Notes: generated from the letters alone by a model not told the origin. A DNA stretch of 64,000 bases from Hymenobacter montanus (GCF_014699115.1 NZ_JACXAD010000010.1:62001-126000); one strand, 5' to 3'; positions 52,829-61,850 are shown, counted from the stretch's first letter. Made by a program: numbers and translations.

Positions 52829-53710
52829 ATGGCTATTGACTATCCGGAACCGCACCGCCGCGAAGCCTTGATCGGAACCCTCGTGGTTCATGGGCTGCTG
52901 CTGCTGCTGTTCATCTTTACCGTATTTAAGGGGCCCAACCCGCCACTGAGTGCGCTGGGGGGCGGCGACGGCGTAGAGCTAAACTACGGCCTCGACGAGG
53001 CCGGCTCGGGAGATGTGCAAAGCCGGGCCCCGGCCAACAATTCGCCGAACCGGGCCGACAGCCGCCCGCCGGTGGCCAGCCCCGACCCGCAGCCCCAGCC
53101 CGTGGCGGCCACGCCCGCGCCCACGCCCGCCGAGCAGGCGAAAGTCATCACGAGTGAGGCGGAAGAAAGCCCCGTTGCGGAAGAGCCCGTCAAAACGCCG
53201 GCGCCACCCAAAGAGGAAGTGAAACCGACCCCCCGGCCGGCCCGCAAAGTCGCGGTGGCCTTTTCGCCCAACGGCAGCGCCACCGGCGGTGGCAATGGCG
53301 CGAACGGCAGCAGCAACGAGCCCACCGGCAACAACAACGGCGACCGGCCCGGCACCGTGGGCGACCAGGGCAACCCGAACGGCTCGCTCGATGCCAAAGC
53401 CCTCTACGGTGCGCCGGGCAGTGGCGGCAGCGGCAGCAGCCCCGGTAGTGGGGGCCTGGAGATGAGCGGCTGGGCAATTACAAATGTCCCAGAAATTCCC
53501 AAGCTTGATGATAACCCGGGGGTAGCGCGATTCAAAATTATAATCGATGCGGAGGGGGAGGTTCAGGCAGTAACAAAAGTGTCGGGCAGCATCTCGCCGG
53601 AGCAGGCAAAGGCTGTCCGTGATGCCCTGCTGAATGCATCCTTCCGCAATGTTAACGGTAAGGCCGGTGGAGCAACGGGATTTTATAACTTCCGCTACAC
53701 AGTGAGATAA
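52829..53710 (+). CDS. tonB: Energy transducer TonB
   Basis: A 293-residue periplasm-spanning protein. The N-terminal helix is at about 13-32 (GTLVVHGLLLLLFIFTVFK), followed by a Pro/Ala/Lys-rich linker (about 60-150), an Asn/Gly/Ser-rich stretch (about 145-210) and a C-terminal TonB-type domain (about 215-293, PKLDDNPGVARFKIIIDAEGEVQAVTKV). It transduces proton-motive force from ExbBD to outer-membrane receptors. The Gly/Asn-rich region is unusual in classical TonB, but common in Cytophagales. Confidence 0.88.
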   Translation: MAIDYPEPHRREALIGTLVVHGLLLLLFIFTVFKGPNPPLSALGGGDGVELNYGLDEAGSGDVQSRAPANNSPNRADSRPPVASPDPQPQPVAATPAPTPAEQAKVITSEAEESPVAEEPVKTPAPPKEEVKPTPRPARKVAVAFSPNGSATGGGNGANGSSNEPTGNNNGDRPGTVGDQGNPNGSLDAKALYGAPGSGGSGSSPGSGGLEMSGWAITNVPEIPKLDDNPGVARFKIIIDAEGEVQAVTKVSGSISPEQAKAVRDALLNASFRNVNGKAGGATGFYNFRYTVR

Positions 53711-53871
53711 CTAGTGGTTGCCATTAAGCGTCTACCTTCTGTTGTGCAGCGGGTAGGTTAAAGCTGGCTAGGGCCTCCAGTGGATCATGCTAAGCTGGTC
53801 GAATTTATAGCCAGTTGGATAATAAAGCCTGTTATTAACTTGCCCGCTGCAACGTTACTTTACCTAGATTC

Positions 53872-55182
53872 GTGACTTACTCCGAAACCCTGGCTTACCT
53901 CTACGACCAACTGCCCATGTTCCAGCGAGTGGGGGCCGCGGGTTTCAAGAAAGGCCTGGGCAATACCGAAGCCCTCGTGGCGGCGCTGGGGCACCCCGAG
54001 CAGCAGTTCCGTAGCGTACACGTGGCGGGCACCAACGGGAAGGGTAGCAGTTCACATTTGTTAGCGGCGGTGCTGCAAGCGGCGGGCTACAAAGTGGGGC
54101 TCTACACCTCGCCGCATTTGCGGGAGTTTACCGAGCGCATTAAAATCAATGGTCAGGAATTGCCGCCCGACTACCTGGTGCAGTGGGTAGCCCGCTGGCG
54201 CCCGTTGTTTGAGGAAGTGCAGCCCTCGTTCTTTGAGATGTGCGTGGCCCTTGCCTTTGCCTATTTTGCTGAGCAGCGAGTAGACGTGGCCATTGTGGAA
54301 GTCGGCTTGGGCGGGCGCCTGGACTCCACGAACGTCATCACTCCGCTGGTGTCGCTCATCACCAACATCAGCTTCGACCACCAGGCGCTGCTGGGCGATA
54401 CCCTGCCCGAAATCGCCAGCCAGAAAGCCGGCATCATCAAGCCGGGCGTGCCGGTGGTGGTCAGCCAAACCCAGCCCGAAGTAGCGCCCGTGTTTGCGCG
54501 CGAAGCCGCGGCCAAGCTAGCGCACCTGGTCATGGCCGACCACATTTATCAGGCCGCTTTTGCCGCCGAGCCCGCTCCGGCCACCGGCTTGCGGCCGTTG
54601 GTGCTCACCCAACACGGCCGGCCCTACCTGCCCAACGCCGAATTGGGCCTGGCCGGCGACTACCAGCGGTTTAACCTGCCCGGCGTGCTGGCTACCCTCG
54701 ACGAGCTGCGGGCCCAGGGGTTCCGCGTCACCGAAGCAGCCGTGCGCACCGGCCTGCGCCAGGTGGTGCCCCTAACGGGCCTCCGCGGGCGTTGGAGCAT
54801 CATCGGCCAAAGCCCGCTGGTGGTGTGCGACACCGGCCACAACGTCGCGGGCCTGCGCTCGGTGGTGGCCCAGCTGCAGCGGTTGCCCAACCAGCAGCTG
54901 CACGCCGTGATTGGCGTCGTGAACGACAAAGACGTGACCAGCCTGCTGACCCTACTGCCCCCCACGGGCACTTATTACTTTTGTGCGGCCAACATACCGC
55001 GGGCCCTGGCCGCCGAAGAGCTGGCCCGGCAAGCCGCGGCAGCGGGTTTATCGGGCCGGGCGTACGACTCCGTGGCGGCGGCCGTAGCGGCGGCCCGCAC
55101 CGCGGCGGCCCCCGAAGATGTGGTGTTCATCGGTGGCAGTACCTTCGTAGTAGCCGAAGTAAACGAGCTGTATACTAACTAA
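53872..55182 (+). CDS. folC: Bifunctional folylpolyglutamate/dihydrofolate synthase
   Basis: Adds glutamate to dihydropteroate and polyglutamates to folate. The ATP site is HVAGTNGKGSSSHLLA near residue 52, the folate-binding QRVGAAGFKKGLGNTEAL near the start, and IVEVGLGGRLDSTNVI near 140 is the Mg/ATP domain. The Mur-ligase C-domain carries CDTGHNVAGLRSV. Length 436, GTG start at 53872. Frequently found next to the TonB/ExbBD cluster in Bacteroidota. Confidence 0.93.
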   Translation: MTYSETLAYLYDQLPMFQRVGAAGFKKGLGNTEALVAALGHPEQQFRSVHVAGTNGKGSSSHLLAAVLQAAGYKVGLYTSPHLREFTERIKINGQELPPDYLVQWVARWRPLFEEVQPSFFEMCVALAFAYFAEQRVDVAIVEVGLGGRLDSTNVITPLVSLITNISFDHQALLGDTLPEIASQKAGIIKPGVPVVVSQTQPEVAPVFAREAAAKLAHLVMADHIYQAAFAAEPAPATGLRPLVLTQHGRPYLPNAELGLAGDYQRFNLPGVLATLDELRAQGFRVTEAAVRTGLRQVVPLTGLRGRWSIIGQSPLVVCDTGHNVAGLRSVVAQLQRLPNQQLHAVIGVVNDKDVTSLLTLLPPTGTYYFCAANIPRALAAEELARQAAAAGLSGRAYDSVAAAVAAARTAAAPEDVVFIGGSTFVVAEVNELYTN

Positions 55183-55267
55183 GAGGGAAGAATACGAGAG
55201 AAAGAATAGCCATTGGAGTTATTTTCTCCTTCTCACGCTTCCTTCCTCATTTCTGATCCCTTCTGCT

Positions 55268-55933
55268 TTGCCCCGCGTCAAACTGCACCGTTTTACGGAT
55301 AACGCCACCCGGCCCGACATCATTGAACCCGGCAAGCCCGAATACGAGCAGCTCGGGGGCCGCTGGCGCACGAGCTTCTTTGCGGCCCCGCACCCGCTGA
55401 CGCTGGAAGTAGGCTGCGGCAAAGGGGAGTACACCGTGGGCCTGGCCCAGCGGCATCCCAACCGGAACTTTCTGGGCCTCGACATCAAAGGCGAGCGCAT
55501 CTGGCGGGGCAGTACCCGGGCCACCGAGCTGGGCTTGACCAACGTGGGGTTCGTCCGGACGCGGGCCGAGGCCCTGGCCGCGCAATTTGGCCCCGGCGAG
55601 CTGGATGAAATCTGGATTACCTTCCCCGATCCGCGCCCGCGCGACCGCGACATCAAGCGCCGGCTGACGTCGCCCCGCTTCCTGGCGCTGTACGAACAAT
55701 TGTTAACTCCCGGCGGCCTGCTGCACCTGAAAACCGACAATGCCGGTTTGTTTGACTACACCCTGGAAACGCTAACCGCGCGGCCTGGCACTGCAATAGA
55801 GCGGTTTACGCGCGACTTGTATTCGGAAAGCAGTCCGGAATTTGCTGAAGCGCAGGCTATTCAAACCAACTTCGAAGGAAAGTATCGGGCGGTGGGGGTC
55901 CCCATTAAGTATGTGCAGTTTCGCCTGACGTGA
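55268..55933 (+). CDS. trmB: tRNA (guanine-N7-)-methyltransferase
   Basis: Methylates G46 in tRNA using SAM. The Rossmann-fold SAM motif is LEVGCGKGEYTVGLA near residue 47, LGLDIKGERIWRG continues it, and the substrate motif WITFPDPRPRDRD near 118 is diagnostic. The C-terminal part has LHLKTDNAGLFDYTLE. Start is TTG at 55268; 221 residues is standard. Last gene of the block that begins at 44985. Confidence 0.93.
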   Translation: MPRVKLHRFTDNATRPDIIEPGKPEYEQLGGRWRTSFFAAPHPLTLEVGCGKGEYTVGLAQRHPNRNFLGLDIKGERIWRGSTRATELGLTNVGFVRTRAEALAAQFGPGELDEIWITFPDPRPRDRDIKRRLTSPRFLALYEQLLTPGGLLHLKTDNAGLFDYTLETLTARPGTAIERFTRDLYSESSPEFAEAQAIQTNFEGKYRAVGVPIKYVQFRLT

Positions 55934-55985
55934 GGCGGAGCACTTCCTGACAGCCAAGTCCATAAGTTTAGCTAGGTGCCTAAGT

Positions 55986-56025
55986 TTGTTTATTGTAAGT
56001 GCGATTATTATATTTGTACTGACAA
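55986..56025 (+). promoter_or_regulatory. Promoter and candidate MarR operator of the SRPBCC-MarR unit
   Basis: TTG at 55986-55988, a 20-nt spacer and TATATTTG at 56009-56016 are an excellent match to the Bacteroidota promoter. TTGT-ACTG-ACAA, a perfect inverted repeat at 56014-56025, overlaps the -7 box and start point. A MarR repressor bound there would block transcription of its own operon. Confidence 0.65.
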
Positions 56026-56053
56026 TTCAACAAGCTCTTAAAGCGATAAGCGT

Positions 56054-56473
56054 ATGTGGACAAAGTCTCATTCGATAGTAACCAAGGACGTTACCAAGGA
56101 ACAAATGTGGGCCCTGTTTGCTGATGTAAACAATTGGCATACCTGGGACAAAGGAATTGAGTTTGCCAAGTTAGAAGGCAGGTTTGATAGTGGGAACAGG
56201 ATTACACTAAGACCTAATGGCGGACCTACCTTAAAGGTCGATTTGATCGAGCTTATTGAAAACAAAAGATTTCTCGTGCTTACTCATTTCCCGTTTGCAA
56301 AAATGTACGTTGAACATCGCTTCGAGGAAGTTTTAGAAGGATTAAAAATAACTAACAGTGTTTCAGTTAAAGGATTATTAGGCTTTATTTGGGTAAAGTT
56401 GGTAGCAGCGAAAATCGCTGAGGCCTTGCCACAGGATACCGAGCAACAAATAAAAGGAGCTTCTAGGTTATGA
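56054..56473 (+). CDS. SRPBCC family protein
   Basis: A 139-residue helix-grip (START/Bet v1-like) protein: MWTKSHSIVTKDVTKEQMWALFADVNNWHTWDKG opens the fold, then beta-strands and a C-terminal helix (GFIWVKLVAAKIAEALPQDTEQQI). Such proteins bind hydrophobic ligands. Base composition is markedly AT-richer than the neighbouring folC-trmB genes. A MarR regulator follows 77 nt downstream, in a recurrent SRPBCC-MarR pairing. The ligand is unknown; drug or lipid sensing is plausible. Confidence 0.82.
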   Translation: MWTKSHSIVTKDVTKEQMWALFADVNNWHTWDKGIEFAKLEGRFDSGNRITLRPNGGPTLKVDLIELIENKRFLVLTHFPFAKMYVEHRFEEVLEGLKITNSVSVKGLLGFIWVKLVAAKIAEALPQDTEQQIKGASRL

Positions 56474-56535
56474 AGCAGTTATTCCGAAGCATATTAGGAG
56501 CTAAAGAAGAGGCCTCCGACCTTATCATTCCCTAA
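56470..56535 (+). CDS. Possible 21-residue translation-coupled peptide
   Basis: An ATG overlaps the SRPBCC stop in ATGA and opens a 21-residue frame beginning MKQLFRSILGAKEEA, ending 15 nt before the MarR gene. It may be a coupling peptide, a remnant of a longer gene, or chance. Low confidence. Confidence 0.25.
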   Translation: MKQLFRSILGAKEEASDLIIP

Positions 56536-56550
56536 GTTAAGTGAGCTGCG

Positions 56551-57021
56551 ATGAAATCACCAGATAATATTTTTAAGATAGAAAGACCAGAGGAAAGCTC
56601 CGGCTTTTTACTATGGCAAGTAACCAATCTCTGGCAGCGAGAAATTAAGAAAGCATTAGAAGCATACGGGTTAACTCATGCACAATTCGTTCTGATGGCA
56701 AGCATTCATTGGCTGGCTGTCCAGGAACAAGCTGTAACACAGATAGTCCTGTCGAATCATACTAAAATCGACCCGATGACAACCTCAACTGTTTTGAGAA
56801 CTCTACAACAAAAAGGGTTTGTTCAGCGACAAGAGCACTTGACGGATACCAGAGCAAAAACGGTTGAGCTTACGGGAGAAGGAAAAGAAATAATCAAAAA
56901 AGCAGTGATTACAGTTGAAAAATTCGATCTGGAGTTTTTCTCCCTACCTGATGACAAGATGGCTGAGCTCAATAAGAGTTTATTAACCTTGCTTGACAGA
57001 AACAGAAAAAATGCGAGCTGA
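56551..57021 (+). CDS. MarR family transcriptional regulator
   Basis: A 156-residue winged-helix repressor: dimerisation helices at the ends, helix-turn-helix at about 60-110 (LSNHTKIDPMTTSTVLRTLQQKGFVQRQEHLTDTRAKTVELTGEG with the wing). It is AT-rich like the SRPBCC gene and probably autoregulates through the palindrome at 56014-56025. The inducer is not known. Confidence 0.88.
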   Translation: MKSPDNIFKIERPEESSGFLLWQVTNLWQREIKKALEAYGLTHAQFVLMASIHWLAVQEQAVTQIVLSNHTKIDPMTTSTVLRTLQQKGFVQRQEHLTDTRAKTVELTGEGKEIIKKAVITVEKFDLEFFSLPDDKMAELNKSLLTLLDRNRKNAS

Positions 57022-57081
57022 GCTAAGCACCGTTCGGTTACAGGGGCTACGAAATCATGGAAAGCATACAACAACTATTCT

Positions 57082-57897
57082 CTAACTGGCCGGCAGCACG
57101 AGCACCGGCAGCTTGCTGGCTAGCAGGACCTGCGAGGTGACACTGCGATGGAACAGGTTGCTCATAAAGCTGCGCCGCCGGGCAATGAGTATTACTAGGT
57201 CGTAGGCTTCCGGCTGGGCAGCTCGTAGGATGGCCGCCGCGATGTGCCCGCTCACCACAGTGTGGCTCTGTACTGGCGGCAGGCCGAGCGTTAAGCCCGT
57301 GCGCTGCACGGAATCGAGCACAAGGGGCAGCTCGGCGGGCCCAGCGTCGGGCACCACGTGGAAGATGGTGACTTCCGCTCCCAGGACGGTCAGGATGTGA
57401 TGCGCCGCGCATTGGTGGTCGCCCAAGGAGAACGGCGCGCCATCCACAGCCAGCAGCACGCGCTTCGGCAGGACCGTGCTGACCACGGAATGCGGCACTA
57501 CGAGCATGGGGTAGGGAGCATGGCGCAGCAGGTCGAGGGAAGTGGTCTGCACCAGTTCATCGGGCGTATCTGAATAGTCAGAGCGGCCCAGCACCACCAG
57601 CAGCGGATGATGCTCACGCACGGCTTCGGAAACGGCAGAAGCTACCCCCCCGTGGCCTACTTTGGCCTCCACGGGCACCTTGGTTTGGCGGGCCACGCTG
57701 TTAAAAGCCAGGGTGGCGGCGGCCTGGTTTTCTTTCGAGAGCACGCCGGTGAACATTTCCGGATCCAGGATGGAGCCGCGACGCACGTACAGCAGCACCA
57801 AGCGGGCCTTTAAGGGCTCGGCAAGGCACGTGGTGTAGTCCAGCGCCTTGTTGGCGGCCGGAAAGAAATTCGTGAGAATGAGCAGGGAAGGTTCCAT
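57082..57897 (-). CDS. Universal stress protein with tandem UspA domains
   Basis: A 271-residue protein with two UspA-like domains (about 1-140 and 145-271). The first starts SLLILTNFFPAANKALDYTTCLA; the second starts PKRVLLAVDGAPFSLGDH and ends with LASKLPVLVLP, so the tandem layout is complete. The ATP-binding Gly-rich motif of ATP-type UspA (GxxG-9x-GS/T) is not clear in either half. These proteins are stress-induced. Divergent from the truncated MBL gene at 58051. Confidence 0.85.
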   Translation of the reverse strand: MEPSLLILTNFFPAANKALDYTTCLAEPLKARLVLLYVRRGSILDPEMFTGVLSKENQAAATLAFNSVARQTKVPVEAKVGHGGVASAVSEAVREHHPLLVVLGRSDYSDTPDELVQTTSLDLLRHAPYPMLVVPHSVVSTVLPKRVLLAVDGAPFSLGDHQCAAHHILTVLGAEVTIFHVVPDAGPAELPLVLDSVQRTGLTLGLPPVQSHTVVSGHIAAAILRAAQPEAYDLVILIARRRSFMSNLFHRSVTSQVLLASKLPVLVLPAS

Positions 57898-58050
57898 GAG
57901 TCAGCGGCAATTTTAACGGTTCGTTCTGCCGCAAAGGACTGGCAGCGAGCCTGCCCGCGACCTGTCGAAAATTAGTTAATCACCTGATTATAGTCATGCT
58001 TTCCGGGGGCGAAGAGGGGGAACCTTGCAGCACTAATTACTACTCCCGCC

Positions 58051-58646
58051 ATGAACGTCAACCGGCAACACCTGAAAAAGCTGCTGGCGGCCGGCCACAT
58101 CCCCCCGGTGCCAGTATTCGTGGGCAGTCTCATGGCCCTGCGGGTGGCTGGCCTCTACCCGCGCCACCCCACGGTACACCAGCTGGGCCACGGCAACGTG
58201 CTCGATTTCAGCGAGCCGCCCTTGGTCACGGAAGTGGAGCAGTCGAAGGCACTGAATGACCGGATGGGGCGCTGCATCATTATCTCGACCAACGGCATGT
58301 ACACGGGCAGGCGCATTGTGCTCCATCTGCCCTACCGCTTGTCCCGCCCCCTGGATACGCTGCTCATCGGCTACCAGGCGGAAGGCACCCGCGGCCGGCG
58401 CCTGCTGGTGGGCGAAAAGCCATCAAAATGTTCGGCGAAATGGGACCCGTGCGTTGCCACGTCGAGCAGCTCGACGGATTCTCAGCTCACGCCGACCGCG
58501 CGGAATTGCTGCAGTGGCTCGACCAGTTTGAGCCCGCGCCCGGGCGAACGTTCGTGGTGCACGGCGAACCGCCGGCCACTGACGACCTGGCCGCCACCCT
58601 GCGCCTGCGTCACTGGTCCCACGTGGAAGTGCCCGAATACCTGTAG
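58051..58646 (+). pseudogene. Truncated, frameshifted MBL-fold RNase (beta-CASP/RMMBL part)
   Basis: The first frame (58051 to about 58418) encodes the beta-CASP end of an MBL-fold RNA exonuclease (PVPVFVGSLMALRVAGLYPRHP, EQSKALNDRMGRCIIISTNGMYTGRRI). The reading then continues only in another frame from 58419 (IKMFGEMGPV, EQLDGFSAHADRAELLQWLDQF), ending at 58646. One missing G in the AAAAG run at 58415-58419 explains the shift. The N-terminal metallo-beta-lactamase domain with HxHxDH is absent, so this is a remnant of a gene of about 450 codons. A sequencing error could explain the shift but not the N-terminal loss. Confidence 0.8.
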
Positions 58647-58723
58647 GTCGTCTGCCTGTTCGAAGGCGGTGATTTACCCTGCACTGATTTGCTGATAAGT
58701 TTCTCATTTTACTGCATTTGACC

Positions 58724-60232
58724 ATGAAACCACTTATGATTCTGGGACTGCTGCTGAGGCTGAGTTTCTCCGGACACCTGGCCATCGGGCAGCGTCCGGC
58801 CGCTGCAATTCCGCCAGTAGTAATGCCACCGCGCGTTGATGAGCTGGTGATTACCAACGTGAACGTGGTCAATGTAGACCACGGCGAAATCGAGCCCCAC
58901 CAAAACGTGGTGATGCGCGACGGGGTCATCCTCTCGGTGGGTAAATGGATTCCCGCGGGCCGGGGCGTACCCACGGTGGATGGCACCGGCAAGTACCTGG
59001 TGCCGGGCCTCTGGGACGGGCACACCCATGCCCTGACCTCGGTGGAGGACGAGCGGGTGGCCTTGCCGCTGTACGTGGCCCAGGGCATCACCAGCATCCG
59101 CGACGTGACCACGGCCCGGCCCCTCAACGACCTGCTACGCACCTACCAGTCGCTGGAAACTGGCGGGCGGGTGGGGCCCCGCATCGAGCTGGCTGGCCCC
59201 GTGCTCGACGGCTCGGGCGACTGGCGCAGCGGTTTGGGCCTGAACGCCTCCCGCACCGAAGGCTGGGCCCGGGCCGAAGCCCTGATTCGGGCAGGCTGGT
59301 GCAATCTACAGCCCGGGCCGTACCTGTCGCACGATGCCTTCCGGGGCATTGCCTCGGCAGCCCGGGAAGGGCGTGTGCACTTAATTGGGCCGGTGCCCGA
59401 AGCCGTGCCGGTGCTGGATGCCGTCTCGGCCGGCCAGTGCGGTATCGAGCAGACCGATAAGCTGCTGCTGGGCTGCTCCAGCCGCGAGGCCGAGCTGGTG
59501 GCAGCGCGTGCCCTGGCTTTAGGGGGTGCCCGGCCGCTCACTACCCTGCAAAATCGCATCAAGGCCCAGCAGCACGACATTCTCGCCAGCTTCAGTGCCA
59601 GCCGCTGCACCGAACTAGCCCAAGCTTTGGTGGACTACTGCATCTCCGTGACGCCGGGGCTAGTGGCCCGCGACTTTAGCCTCCGGCGCGATGTCGACCC
59701 GGAAGACCCGCGTCTGCGTTCGGTGCCGGCCGCCGTGCGCCAGCGGTGGGCCCAGGCCCGCCGCGACCGGCCGCGCCTGTCGGCTAGCAAGTTGGCTACC
59801 ATCCGGTTGGCCGACTCGCTGCAACGCCGCATGGTAGCCACTTTTGCGAAGTTGGGAGTGCGCCTGGTGGCCGGCTCCGATGCCGGTTCTGATACGCCTA
59901 ACCTGTTCCACGGTGGCAGCCTGCACGAGGAACTGGAGCGTCTGCAGGCTATTGGCCTCACGCCGGCCGAGGCCTTGCGCGCCGGCACCGTGAACCCAGC
60001 CATGGCCACCGGCCATGGTTTTGACCTGGGCCGCATCTATGCCGGTTACCAGGCCGACGTGGTGCTGCTCAATGCCAACCCACTCGATGACATCCGCAAC
60101 CTGCGTCTGATTCAAGCCGTGGTGCTGCGCGGCCGCTTGTTCGACCTACCCGCCCTGGCTGGCCTGGCCACGGAAGCCGAGCAGGCTGCCCAGTTGCAGA
60201 GCGCGGCGCAGGCCACGGCTATTGTGCGATAA
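58724..60232 (+). CDS. Amidohydrolase family protein with altered metal ligands
   Basis: A 502-residue secreted protein of the amidohydrolase superfamily: signal peptide about 1-25, small beta-domain, then the TIM-barrel start DGHTHAL with the first His pair (H100 and H102). Two further metal positions are changed: the usual GHVP is GPVP (P223) and the usual IEH is IEQ (Q243). The last Asp (GSDAG, D386) and the sequence SLHEEL remain. The enzyme may be inactive or use a different metal site. ATG 58724 is used; a TTG two codons upstream is the alternative. Context is a decaying accessory region. Confidence 0.85.
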   Translation: MKPLMILGLLLRLSFSGHLAIGQRPAAAIPPVVMPPRVDELVITNVNVVNVDHGEIEPHQNVVMRDGVILSVGKWIPAGRGVPTVDGTGKYLVPGLWDGHTHALTSVEDERVALPLYVAQGITSIRDVTTARPLNDLLRTYQSLETGGRVGPRIELAGPVLDGSGDWRSGLGLNASRTEGWARAEALIRAGWCNLQPGPYLSHDAFRGIASAAREGRVHLIGPVPEAVPVLDAVSAGQCGIEQTDKLLLGCSSREAELVAARALALGGARPLTTLQNRIKAQQHDILASFSASRCTELAQALVDYCISVTPGLVARDFSLRRDVDPEDPRLRSVPAAVRQRWAQARRDRPRLSASKLATIRLADSLQRRMVATFAKLGVRLVAGSDAGSDTPNLFHGGSLHEELERLQAIGLTPAEALRAGTVNPAMATGHGFDLGRIYAGYQADVVLLNANPLDDIRNLRLIQAVVLRGRLFDLPALAGLATEAEQAAQLQSAAQATAIVR

Positions 60233-60380
60233 CTGCTTGTCTGTCCATCCCGCACTCGCCGCGGCCTGGCGGCCCAGCTACCACCCGGTGAAGCATGGGT
60301 TTAGTTCAAGGTAGTTGCGGAAAATTGGATTAGTCGGCTTGCTTCCTTGAATCACATTTCGGTTTATTAATTTTCCTGTT

Positions 60381-61850
60381 ATGCTGGCGGCCATTCGTTT
60401 CTGGTTCCTTTCCATAGGCTTGACCCTGCTGCAATGCAGTACTACCCCGCAGGGCTTGCCAACAGCCGCTGTGCCGGTGAAAATGCCCTTTTCTGCTGTT
60501 GAGCCCGTGTCGGTGGCCCCGCTGATTTGCACCCTACTCGATACCATTGCCGCGGCCAGCCCGGCTCTGCAAGCCGGCCCGGAGGTGCGGGCCTTCTATG
60601 CTCCGGCCTGTGCGCCCGCCTGGACCACGCCTGCCGACACCCTCAACCCTGATGCCCTCGCCGCCCTGCGCCTGCTGGGGCGCGCTGCTGAGTTCGGTCT
60701 GCCCGCCGATTACCTCCCGGCACCGCTGCTGGCGCTGCGCGACTCGCTCCGTCTGCCGGCTGCTCCCCGACAGCGCGCCTGGCAGCTGGCCCGGCTGGAA
60801 ATAGGCCTCAGTGATGCTGTGCTGCGCTTTATGCGCGACCTGCACCGGGGCCGCCTGCGGCCTTACACCATGCCGGCCCGCAGCAAAGGAGGAAAGGAAC
60901 AGTGGCAGTCGGTGGCCGTGCTGCAGGCGGCGCTGGGCCAGGGCCGGGTAACGGCCGCCATGCTGTCGGGCCAGCCAGTCAACCGCGAGTACCAGCAGCT
61001 GCAGCAGGCCCTGGCCCAGTGGCTAGCGCAGCCCGCGCCGCCGGATTCGGCCGCCGCCCGCCGGGCGCAGTATGAAAAAGCGGCCCTCAACCTGGAACGC
61101 TGGCGCTGGGAAGCCTGGGGCCCGGTGCCCGAATACGTCTACATCAACCTGCCGGCCTACGAGCTCCAGGTAGTGGCCAACGATGCCGTGGTACGCCACC
61201 ACCGTGTCATTGTCGGCAAGCCCGAAACGCCCACGCCCACGCTCAGCAGCACGATTCGCTACTTTACGCTGGCCCCCGACTGGCACGTGCCACACTCCAT
61301 TGCCACCAAAGAAATGCTGCCCCGGCTCAAGGAAAACCCCGGCTACCTGGGTTTGAACAACTTGTCGCTCTACGACGAGCGGGGCCGCTGGCTCGACCCG
61401 TACTCCATCAATTGGGTGGCCGTGACGGCCGCGCATTTCCCGTACACCATCCGGCAGTCGGCAGGCTGCGAGAACGCCCTGGGCAACGTGGTTTTCCGCT
61501 TTGCCAATCCCTACTCAGTTTATTTGCACGACACGCCCATGCGCCAGTATTTCGACCGGCCCACCCGCGCCTTCAGCCACGGCTGCATCCGCCTGGCGGA
61601 GCCCCTGGCGCTGGCAGCTTACCTACTGCACCGCGAGGGGCGCTCCGTGCAACTGCCCAACGAGGCGGCCTGTGCCCGCCAGCCCCAGCCTCACGACGTG
61701 CGCTTACGCCGCCCACTGCCGCTGTTTGTGCGCTACGCCACCTGCGTGGGCGAAGCGGGCCACCTCCGGTTTTTCCCCGACGTGTACGGCCGTGACGAGG
61801 CGGTGCGACGGAACTTGTTCGAAGCAGGCGCAGCAGTGAGAGTAAAGTGA
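60381..61850 (+). CDS. L,D-transpeptidase (YcbB/ErfK-like lipoprotein)
   Basis: Cross-links peptidoglycan stem peptides 3-3 or attaches proteins; acts in the periplasm. The start ends in a likely lipobox (LTLLQC, Cys near 19). A helical N-domain without a clear peptidoglycan-binding repeat precedes the YkuD catalytic domain (about 255-440), with the catalytic SHGCIRL, Cys402. The family's conserved HxPH-like element appears as WHVPHSIATKEMLPRL near 310. At 489 residues it is YcbB-sized. No regulator or partner in the neighbourhood. Confidence 0.9.
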   Translation: MLAAIRFWFLSIGLTLLQCSTTPQGLPTAAVPVKMPFSAVEPVSVAPLICTLLDTIAAASPALQAGPEVRAFYAPACAPAWTTPADTLNPDALAALRLLGRAAEFGLPADYLPAPLLALRDSLRLPAAPRQRAWQLARLEIGLSDAVLRFMRDLHRGRLRPYTMPARSKGGKEQWQSVAVLQAALGQGRVTAAMLSGQPVNREYQQLQQALAQWLAQPAPPDSAAARRAQYEKAALNLERWRWEAWGPVPEYVYINLPAYELQVVANDAVVRHHRVIVGKPETPTPTLSSTIRYFTLAPDWHVPHSIATKEMLPRLKENPGYLGLNNLSLYDERGRWLDPYSINWVAVTAAHFPYTIRQSAGCENALGNVVFRFANPYSVYLHDTPMRQYFDRPTRAFSHGCIRLAEPLALAAYLLHREGRSVQLPNEAACARQPQPHDVRLRRPLPLFVRYATCVGEAGHLRFFPDVYGRDEAVRRNLFEAGAAVRVK

